This document shows positions 40,801-51,800 of a stretch of DNA of 64,000 nt, one piece after another; within the stretch, counting starts at the first letter, position 1, and the number at the start of each line of letters is the position of its first letter. This stretch comes from Rhinopithecus roxellana. Taxonomy: Eukaryota > Chordata > Mammalia > Primates > Cercopithecidae. A program made the position numbers and the translations under genes. The DNA is taken from the NCBI RefSeq assembly GCF_007565055.1, contig NC_044560.1:88789295-88853294 (forward strand), read 5' to 3'. Under the pieces are notes generated by a model, which worked only from the letters and a program-made list of their open reading frames with translations, did no database searches and was not told the origin of the DNA.

Positions 40801-43800
40801 TGGCGGCTCGCTCCCGCAGCCCGGCCTGGCGCGGTACGAAGGCCACGCGCGGCCCGCACGGCTCGCACGCGCCCGCCGGGCCCTCGCGGCCGCAGCGCAG
40901 GCACAGCAGCGAGTAGGTGACGTCCGAGCGGCCTCCCGAGTCGGCCGGCGGCAGCCAGCGCAGTCGCAGCGCCAGCGGCGAGCGACTCAGGCTGTACTGC
41001 AGGTCCCGCGGCGCCGAAGGCGGCCCTGAGGCGGCACAGGGGCGGGGCGGTCAGGGCGGGGCGTGGGTGCCCGTGAGGGGGGCGGAATGCACGAGGGGGG
41101 CGGGGGCTGGTCCACCCTCCGTGAGGCAGGAGAAGCAGGGGCCCGAGGGTCAGTCGGGGAGGAGGGAACGGGGCCGTTCATCAAGGGACTGGGTGGATGA
41201 GGGGGGACGGGAGGGACAGTGGCGTGGGGTCTGTCAGGGAAGAGGGTAGAAGGGACGACCAGTGAAGGAACAGGGATGGATGAGCGGCAATGGGCCGTGG
41301 GGGCCAGTGGGTAAGGGGGATAGGACAGGGGTGAGGGGTCTGGGGTGGGGGGAATGGGGGCGTGGGTTCAGTCAAGGACATTGGAACAGACATGATCAGT
41401 CAGGGAGGGGTCGAGGGCGGATGAGCCCAGGGCGAGCGGGAGCACGGGCGAGCGGGAGCACGGGCGAGCGGGAGCACGGGCGAGCGGGAGCAGGGGCTCG
41501 CCCCTCCCCCAGGGAAGGGTCAGGTATGGGGGCGTGGGAGCCCTTGGGAGGTTGGAATGTGAGAGTGGTGGGGCGGTTGGTGAGGATTTGGGAGGAGGTT
41601 AGAGAGGAGCTGAGAATGGGAACATGGGGACCAAGAACCGATGGTGCGAAGGAAGGTCAGGAGCCCCCCTTTCGGCTGGAGGGTAGGCAGGTTGAGGAGA
41701 GGGCAGCAGAGGGGCGCTCTCCTCAGTGATCCACCAGGCATCCTAACCCCATCCTCCGTCTGGACTCTCGCAGTTGTTCTGGTTCTTCTTATCAAAGGCC
41801 CTGGTCCCTAGGGCGCGCCCAGGCTCCACTCCCCATACCCCGCCTTCTGGGCGCTGGCCGCCATGTCTGCCCTCGTGGGCCCCAGTGCGGAACCCCTGCC
41901 TTCACCACCGCCTGGGTCAGGCCTTCCTCCTTGGCCATCCCCCACCCACCCTTCGCAGTGCAGCCTGGAGGGGGGACTCACGGGTGCAGGAAGCAGAGGG
42001 CGGGTCGGTGGGCGAGCGAGCATAGCTGTCCTGGCACACGCAGAAGGTGGAGGCGTTTTCCAGGGCCCGGCTGTGCTCTGGGCACGGTGAGCAGAGGGGC
42101 CGCCGCGGGGACACCTTGTAAAACCCTGGGGGACAGGCTGCAGGGCATGGCTGGTGAGAAGAGGGGGCTCCTCCACAGTTTCTCCCCACTTTCCTGACTG
42201 GCCTGGTTAGAGCAGCGTTTATCTCCTCAAATTGCGATAGAAAAACAGGGAACTCAGCCACTCCAGTCAGCACCGCCCCGTGGATTGACTCCTGAACAAC
42301 CCATTTCCTACCCTTAGAAAATGCTCAGTGTGTTCGGAATACTTTGAAACATTTCACTTTCAGCCGGTCGCGGTGGTCACTCCTGTATTCCCAGCGCTTT
42401 GGAAGGCCAAAGCTGGAGGATCACTTGAGGCCAGGAGTTGGAGACCAGCCTGGACAACATGGCCAAACCCCGTCTCTATGTTTTATTTTTTAAATTACGT
42501 CTATTAATTCATTGAATCCTCACAACCATCTGTGAGGTTATATACTTTATCCTCTTTTTATTTTATTTATTTATTTATTTTTGAGTCTCCTTCTATCACC
42601 CAGGCTGGAGTTCAGTGGCCGGATCTCTGCTCACTGCAACCTCCACCTCCCAGGTTTAAGCGATTCTTCTGCCTCAGCCTCCTGAGTAGCTGGGATTACA
42701 AGCGTGCACCACCATGCCTGGCTACATTTTTTTGTATTTTTAGCAGAGATGGAGTTTCACCATGCTGACCAGGCTGATCTCCAACTTCTGGCCTCAAGCT
42801 ATCTGCCCACCTTGGCCTCCCAAAATGTTGAAATTGCAGGTATGAGCCACTCTGCCTGGCCCTTTATCCCCTTTTAAAAATGAGGGAGCTAAGGCTAGGA
42901 GAGGTGAAGTTGCCTACAGCTACTGTCCCACAGCCTGTGGGATTCCAACCCAAGCCCACATCACACCACCCTCAGGACCACTGGAAGAAAATGAGTCAAA
43001 TTCTGCAGTCCTGCTGTGAGGAAGAGAGGGGAGGAGAGGTGCCCCAAGAGACAAACACAGGGACAAACACACAAGCACGCATGCACACGCGCGCGCACAC
43101 ACACACACACACCCTCCCACCACCACAGTTAGTGCGTCATAAATTCCCAACTGGAAGTAAAGCCAACCAGGTGGAGGGTGGTGGGTGAAGAGAGAAGGGC
43201 CAGTGAAAGTTCCCTGGACCGTGAGTCAGACCTAGTTCCAGTCTTGACACCTACTCAGTTTGCTTCTCTCACTTCTCAGAACACAGGTTGTTAAGATCAC
43301 AAGTGTTTCTACCTGAACAACCTGGGTTTGTAGCTGAGTCACACCACTTATTTGCTGTGTGGCCTTGAGCACATCAGTTGACCCCTCTGAGCCTTGTGTT
43401 GAGTACCTACCTCAAAAAGGTTGTTGGAGGATTGAGATAAAACATGTCAACTACCTAGCCCAGTACCAACCACATTTTCACAATAATGGTAGTAATTACT
43501 GTTCCTCCCCCACAGGCCTTAAGTGATAACTGCTAAACACCCACTTGAAAAAAATTTCTCACCAGCTGGGCCAGGTGGCTCCCGGCCCTACCTCTCAGAG
43601 CTTGGGTGGTCCTCACCTTGTTCCCTGGCCCTGTCCTCTAGTCTAGCTGGCTGCTCTCCAGCTCCAAGAAGACGCAGTACAACAGAAAGGGTGCAGGCTA
43701 GCCCTTGGGAAGAACTTTCAGCCTGTGTGGCAGAAGAGGGGAGGGGACTAGGATTTCCACTGTCTGGAAGGCATAGGTTTGAGAGGGTCCATCTTGCTCA

Positions 43801-46800
43801 GAGTTCTGGGCAACACAACTCTGGGGAGGGGCTTGGCAGCCCAGGAGCCTTCAGAAGCCTCCTCTGCCTGCAGAACAGAGCATGGACTAACTATCCCCGT
43901 GGTCTGGTGGGCAGCAGAGACCCAGGCTGGGACTTGGAAAGCTTGGGTTCTAGTGTTGACTAGGCCACTCCTTGTGCCTCTCTGGCCTCAAGAAAGCATT
44001 GGTCCAATAGGAATAACAACCATGCCCTGCCCACCTCTGTTGTGAAATAGGAGAGCAAGTGAGAGCCTAGATAAATGATCTGTTCACAGGGTTTCACAGC
44101 AAAAGGAGAAGAATGCTGGAGGCTCCCTCCCCACAAGTGTATGAGGGTAGCTGCTGTCCTAGAGGTGGGTGGGCCCATCAGTGACCACAGTGGTATCTCT
44201 GCTGTGTGAGGCTCTGCTTAGAAGGAGTTTGTGCTGAAGAGCAGATTCAGGGATTCCTGACTGCCAACCCCTCCCTCTCTTCAAGGTCAGAACTTCAGAG
44301 ATAATGTAGCTCAGCTCCCACTGGCCTGGTCCTCCAGCAGCTTCCCCAGCTGTAGCCACAGTCTTTGTCACATACTTTATCATGAGGCACTCACCCGCTT
44401 CTGAGGCTGCCTTTGTTGAACAATGCTGGCAGAAAGTGCCTCTTAGGATGAGCCCGCATTAGCTTCCCTGTCTGTAATGCCCCTTGTGCCACCCCATCAC
44501 AGGGGCTCATTGTGCCCTATGGAGCCTTAGACAACATATCTGCTTGGGTCTCTTGGCTCCAAGGCAATCCCACTGAGATGTTTTCTGTTTGTTTGTTTGT
44601 TTGTTTGTGGCAGGGTCTTGCTCTGTTGCCCAGACTGGAGTGCAGTGGCACAATCATAGCTCACTACAGCCCCCACCTCCTGGGGCCAAGCAATCCTCCC
44701 ACCACAGCCTCCCAAGTAGCTGGAACCACAGGCAAGCTGTGCCACCATGCCTGGCTAATTTTTTTGTGTGTAGAGATGGGGTCTCCCTGTGTTGCCCAGG
44801 CTGATCTTGAACTCCTGGCTCAAGCGATCCTCCTGCCTTGGGCTCCCAAATTGCTGGGATTACAGGTGTGAGCCACTGCACCTGGCCCTAGCAGAGAATT
44901 AAGATACTGGTTACATGCCCTGATTTTTTCCCCCAAAGGAAACCTCAGTTCTTTCACTAATTTCTCTAGTGGCTAACAGAGGGAGAACAAAAGTCAAGGT
45001 CACTAAAGAGAAAAAGTGGAAAAGAACTTCTTAGCTCTATTTCCCCCTTATCCATCTACTTTTTGAGGGGAGCCCATGTTAGCTGCAGAAGGCACTTGGA
45101 AGGCCTTAACTTTCTAAATACAAATCCAATCATTTCTCTTCCCTTTCTAATATCCTCCAACAGCACCCCACTGCCAACCACTCTACCCATGGTACACTGA
45201 GCTCGTCCTTTCACATCTCTGGGTCTTGTTCTATAACTCCTTATATCCCTTTTCTCCTGGCAAACTTCTATACTTCTCCAAACCCCAGTTCAAATAACAT
45301 CTCCCTTGTGAAGCTTTCCTTGGCATTGTCCCCAGCTCCCCACTCCCCAAGGCAGAGCTGAGGCCATTACAAGTGGCCTTTTTCTGATCTCATCAGACAT
45401 GGATTGGGTTCCTGAGTCTCTTTGTCTCTCTCTCTCTTTCTCCCTCATTTCCCAGAGAAACCTCCTCCTCTCACTCCTGATTCATTCATTCAGCAAATAG
45501 TTTTTAGCATCTATTAGGTAGGCTCTATAGATACACAGCAATGAATAAAACAGACAAGGACCTTACTGTCCATTTGTACAGATGCCCTCTGTCCCACCTT
45601 ATAGGGAGAAGGGAAGCCATCAGTCGGTAATTCCCTCAACATCTGCCCATCAAAACACACAAATGCCCCCATCCACAACCATCTCCTGTCTCCTCCTCCC
45701 TTCCAGTCCTAGAGGAGGGAATGAGCCACCTCCTGTTGAAGGCCAGCCCTTCTGTCTCCACCCTGGATCTCTCCCTTTAACCTCATCAAAGACTACATTC
45801 CATCAGTCGTCTCCCCTCTTGGTAGTGAAGCAGTAAAAAGTGGCCCATTTTGGGTGCAGGCAATAAGAGCACAAACTAAAGAGTATGTAAAAACAATAAC
45901 AAAACTGACTAAAATCTGGCCTGCTTTTTGTTAGCAACATGCATCAGCAATTCTAGCCCACATCAGTAATAAAATACTCCTGTCTCCTGGGACTGGGATG
46001 GGGATATGCCCATATACACACTTGGTACCCCAGTGGCTCTTTGTCCTTCAGCATATAAACAAGTCTCTCCCATCTATAATAAAAATCCTCTCTCAACCCA
46101 ATGTTCTCCTCGAGATATGTCCTCTTCTCCTAATTCAAATCCAGGCTTCTAGACTCCCTGACTCAAGCTCTTCAACTTCTTTATCCCTCAGTCTACTGCA
46201 ACCTGGTCTCTCTGTCCATCACTCAGCTGCAATTGCTCTCACCAAGGCCACCAACTGGGCACTTTCTAACCCTCAACTTACCTGACTGCTTCCCAACTCT
46301 GTAGGCCATTCCTTCCTGGACACCTCTATCTCTCTTGGCTGTCATAATATCACACTCTCCTGGTTCTCCTCCATACTCTGGCCACTCCCTCTTAGCCTTT
46401 TTAATGGGCTCTGTATTTTCTACCTGTCCTTAATATTGCTATTCTGTGAGTCTTCATTGTTGGCCCTCTTGGCTTCTTACCCCACACATTCTGCCTGGTC
46501 TGTCCCAACCACACCCACAGCTTCAAGTACTGTCTCTTGCTGAGCTCCAGACCCATTTTCTAGCTACCTCCACTGGAATGCACCATGGACATCATAAATA
46601 TGATGTGTCTATCCGTGTCCTGTGTTCTGTACCCCAGTGAATTATCCCTCTCTCCATTCAATCCCCAGTAGCATGTAAGTCAAAGTGGACTCCTTTCTTC
46701 TCCTGTAACACATGGTTACTAAGTGCTGTGGCTGCTAACTCATGATCCCATCTATCCTCATCTCTCAGTGATCTCTGCTACTATCTTAGTTCAGCCCCTG

Positions 46801-48852
46801 TGCTCTTTCTTCTGCACTATTGCACCATCTTCCTTCTTCATCTTCTGGCTCCTAATCATTCCCTCTTCAATCCTTTCTTTGCAATTGCAGCTTGAGTGAT
46901 ATTTTGAAAATACAAATCTGAGCATGTCATATCCCTGCTTCAAATCCTCCCCATTGGCCTAAAGCATAAAGTCTAAGCTCTTTATCCCAACATTCAAGGC
47001 CCTTCATGATTTCCCCCTGCTCCTCTCATCCCCAACACTTCACTCCCATACCCCCACATGCCCTCTGCTCTAACCACATTTAGTTACATAGGCCCAGGCA
47101 TGCTGTGTTCCTTCCTGCCTCCATGCTTCTGCATGCAATTCCTAAGCTCAGAATGCTCTAGGCTGTCTGGGAAAAAGGACCTTCTCACCTTTCCTGGGAA
47201 GTCTTCTCCGGGAAGCCTTCTCCATGCTTAGAATTAGGTTCTCCTGTCCATGCTTCCTTAGCTCTCTGTTTATGTGTCACACCCTGTAGTAACCACTTTT
47301 TCACCCAATGCATTTTCACCGAACACCTACCATATGGCTTATCCTGTTATGGATGCTGGGGCTGCTGACACTAGTAAGACCCAATGCCTGAGCTCAAGAA
47401 GTTCCTAAACTAGTGTGTGGTCCTTGTAGTCCCACCAACTCAGGAGGCTGAGGCAGAAGGAATGCTTGAACCCAAGAACTCAAGGCTGTAATGCACTATG
47501 ATCATGCCTATGAATAGCTGCTACACTCAAGCCCAGGCAACATAGACAGACCCCCATCTCTAAAAAAATAAAAGAAGGTCTTAATCTAGTGGTGAAAACA
47601 CACATAAGTAGATCACTGCATACCATGGGGTAAGTACAGAAATAGTTTTCAGTGAATACTGGAGAGTACAGAGGTGGATCCTAACTATATCTGGAGAGCT
47701 CAGGAAGGTTCATGCCTCCCAGTCTTTCGCTAAATTACAATTTCTGCAGGGAGGAGATGGTGGCATTCATCTATATACATATAATAAGCCCTCAATAAAT
47801 GCAGCTGGCACATCCTCAATTCATATTGGATGGATGATTGAACAAAGGGATGAGAGCAAATTTAGTCACTTCCTCCTGTCTTCCCACCACTCTGTGTATC
47901 CCTCTGTTATAGCATATATTTACCCTCTTGTGATTTTTTAATTTTTGCATCTCTCCATCTAGACTGTGAGCTTCTTGAGAGCTGGGACTACGTCTGACTC
48001 ATTTCTGTTTCCCTGGCACCCAGAAAAGGACATGGTTTAGAAAAAGCATACCTTGATCTTTCTATATTAAGTATACACATTCATAACCCCATCCTCACCC
48101 TCTGTGTCCAAAGCCACAGGCCGGAGAGAGAATGAGAGGTCTGTTCCTAATGCCCCCACCAGCCTAAGAACCCAGCAAAACCCTCAACATGAAGGATCTC
48201 CCCCAGGGAGCACACTGATTGTAGTTCAGAGAGTGGGATATGATCTTAGTAACCATCTAGTGCAACCTCCCAATCCCTCTCTCCAGCATAAAAATCCCCC
48301 CGCCAGTCTCTAACTTCCAAGTATGTGGTCCGTGACTGGGATAGTCCTCTCTGTGCGCTACTAATCCCACTAGTCTGAAGCTTGGGCTGCTGTAGAGTTC
48401 TTCCTTATGCACAGGGGAGACCGCATGGTGTCATACAAAGAATATGAGAGTTGGGCAAGCCTGAATTCAAATCCTAGCTCCCCATTTCCTAACTTTGCAA
48501 GTGAGGTACTGATCTCTCTGAGGCTCTGTTTCTTCATCTGTGAAACAGAGATAAGAATTACTTCCTCGGCCGGGCACAGTGGCTCACGCCTGTAATCCCT
48601 GCACTCTGGGAGGCCTAGGTAGGTGGATCACTTGAGGTCAGGAGTTTGAGACCAGCCTGGCCAACATGGTGAAACCCCGTCTCTACTAAAAATACAAAAA
48701 TTAGCTGGGCATGGTGATGTATGCCTGTAATCCCAGCTACTCAGGAGGCTGAGGCAGGAGAATTGCTTGAACCCAGGAGGTGAAAGTTGCAGTTAGCTGA
48801 GATCAGGCCAGTGCACTCCAGCCTGGGTGACAGAGCAAGAGAGACTCCGTAT

Positions 48853-48894
<42 letters not shown>

Positions 48895-51800
48895 CTTCCT
48901 TTATTGCCATGAAAATAAATAAAGGAGAAGGCCTGTGTGAGGTGCCTAAGACATAGGTCCCTAATGCCTCCTTAGCTAGTCAATTTCACCTCCTAGTAAG
49001 TTCACTCATTGGCCCTGACTGGACCCACTGGAAACTCCACAAACTTCAGGGCTTTCCTTGCGCTCCAGAGTCCAAGGCTTCTCCACTGCATCCCGACCCC
49101 ACCCCCGCCTCTCCTCATCTAGGGCACACTCTCTCTCAATTGCCACCTACGCTTTACACTCCCACCCCACGGCCCCCAACCAGCTGGATACCTTCGCAGA
49201 TGTCACCACGCTCCTGGAATCCCGCGCTGCAGCTGCAGCGGCCCACAGGCACCAGCCACTCGCCGTCAGCGCCGCAGTGCATGCGTGGGGGGCTGCCAGG
49301 CTCCCCTTCCGAGTGCGCCACGCACGTTCCGGCCACTTCCACCAGTGTGGAGAAGGCGCTCTCGGCTGCGGTGGCTGGGAACACGGCCAGGCCCCGCACA
49401 GTGGCACGGCACTGCTTGTAGTAGACGCGTACCGAGACAAGCGCCACGCATGCGCCCACGTCCTGAAAGGCCAGGTGGAAACCCCGCCGGCTGAGCGGGC
49501 CGATCTCGCGCACCTCTGTGTTCAGCTTCATCTTGCGCTCACCCAGGTCGCCCTGCGTGAAGCTCTCGTCCGCCGCGATCGTGTCGATTTTGCGGGGCCG
49601 GCTGCCGCCTAGGCGGGGACGCCCGCGGCCCAGGTCGGCCTCAGTTTCCAGGTAGTAGACGTTGAAGGTCTCCTTGCAGGTGCCCGCGGCGCCAGGGATG
49701 CTGCTGCAGTCACGGAGTGTGAACTGCAGCTCCACGAAGATGCGCTGCCCGCGGCCGCGGCTGATCCAGCCAGTCTGCAGCCAGTTGTCTTGGTTGGGCT
49801 CCAGCACATTGCACACTTGGTATGTGCGGATGGGACGGTCGTGTTCATCCACACCGCTGATCTCCTCCCACTGGGGACAAGAGTAAAGGGGTGGGCAGCC
49901 CAGAGCCAACTTGCTTCCAGGAGGTGGAGCGCTAGCAGTGACTCCTGACTTCTCTCTCACCACCATGCACACCCCGGAAATTGTAAGATGCAGCGCTGGG
50001 AGAAACTTTGGAAACAAATGATCCCAATCCTTATTTTTATAGATGGGGAAACTAAGGCTCCAGAGTGAGAGCGATCTGACCAGGTATGCACATCAAGTTA
50101 GTGGTGGAGCTAGGAATGGTGCCTGTAGTCTCCTGACTCTCCAACCAGTGCCCTTTGCACTCCACCAAGCTGCTGTTACAGCCCACATCATCCCAACCCT
50201 ACCCCAAGTCTCCAAGCCTTTTTTAGGACTCCCAGTCTTGCTTGCTCTGTCAATCAATCAACAACATTGCTTGGAGGATCTACTACTATGTGCAAGCCAC
50301 TGTCCTGTATTAGCTCCATCCAGATGCCAGGTTTCTGTTCCTAGACAGCCAGTTCTGTCCTCACTTATTCACTTTTTTTGTTGTTGTTGTTTTTTGTTTT
50401 TGACTGTTTAACTGGCTGAACACTCAACATTTTTTAATAGGCAACTCTGGCTTGAAGCCAGGGCTGCTGGAGACCACACACTCTGAGGAGCACTTTTGTC
50501 TGATGTAAACATTAGGAGCTGAGGAGACTGCGTCCTGGACCACCAGAGGATCCCTGGGACAGGGAGGGACACTTGTGCACTTACCCCATTACTCGGCAGT
50601 GCAGTCCAGCCCAGCTCGGCCTGGGAGGCTTTGGAATCCAGGAGGATGACTAAGGAGAGGGGAAGACAGAAATGTCAGAAATCGAGAAGGTCAGTTTAGC
50701 AAGAGAGTGGAATCCTTTGGTGAAGTCCCTGTAAATTTGCTGAGAGAATGCAAAATGTGACAAATGATATGGACAAGTTTTTCCCACTTCATAAAGCCCC
50801 AGGAGGGGGTGTGAATAGCTCAAATCCAGAGAGAGGTAGCCACAGTCAGTAGGGAAGGAGCTTGTATTCAATTCCTGGGGCTGCTGTAACAGATTACCAC
50901 AAACACAGTGGCTTAAAACAACATATTGTTTTTCTGTTACAGTTCTGGAGGTCAGAAGCCCAAAGCCACTTTCACTGGTCTAGAGTCAAGGTGTCAGCAG
51001 GACTGTTTTCTTTTGGAGGCTCTGAGGGGAGAGTTCATGTCCTTACCATCTTCAGTGTCTGGTGGCCGCCTGTAGTCCCTGGCTTGTGGTCTCCTCCTCC
51101 ATCTTCAAATCATATCACTTTAATCTCTGCCTCAGTCATCACACTGCCTTCTCCTCTGACTCTGACTCCTCCTGCACCCCTCATACAAGGACGATTGTGA
51201 TTATTGGGCCCATCCAAATAATCTAAAACAATCTCTCCATCTCAAAAGATCATTAATCACATATGCAAAGTCCTTTTTGTCACTGAAGGTAACATTCACA
51301 GCTTCTAGGGATTAGGATATTGACATATTGGGGGTGGGGGTCATTATTCAGCCTTCTACAGGGTCCATGGCAAATACTCTAAGGTTGGCTCTCAGATTGG
51401 GGTGGGAGTCAGTAACTCTCCCCAGCCTTCTTAGGTTCCCAGAGTTATAACTAAGTGTCAGTTAGAGAGAGAGAGAAAGTGAGTAGTGAATGTATCAGGG
51501 GATTCCTGTATATACCCCCCAATCCACTCCCACTCAGGGGCTTTTCTGAGGTTGGTGGTCCCCAGGCATGAAGACTTGAACATTTTTAGTCTGACTCCCT
51601 GGGCCTCTGAGAAAACAATGTGGAGAGATACTGCTAACAGCTGGAGAAATAAAATATCTCTTCTCCTCAGCCAGCCCTTTTCCCAGGGGCTGTCACTTCC
51701 ACTGCTTTTGAAAGAATGTCAGGGGTCCTTTTATGTATACATCTATGACTCTTCCTACCAGAGAAGCTTGGAGTCCCTTTATTCCCCCAGGAGGCATTGG

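Larger units (their letters stand above)
48435..48970 (-). mobile_element. MIR split by an AluS, intron 3
   Basis: CCTGAATTCAAATCCTAGCT and TTCTTCATCTGTGAAACAGA precede the Alu. CTTCCTTTATTGCCATGAAA and TGTGAGGTGCCTAAGACAT follow. The AATAAA used for the soluble transcript lies in this second part. Confidence 0.65.

Noticed and set aside
40622..41029. 135-codon plus-strand open frame
   Set aside because: A shadow of exon 5, Arg/Gly-rich because of the CpG-dense reverse strand.
49058..49612. 184-codon plus-strand open frame
   Set aside because: It lies opposite exon 3, whose GC-rich codon use removes stops from the other strand. No family motif.
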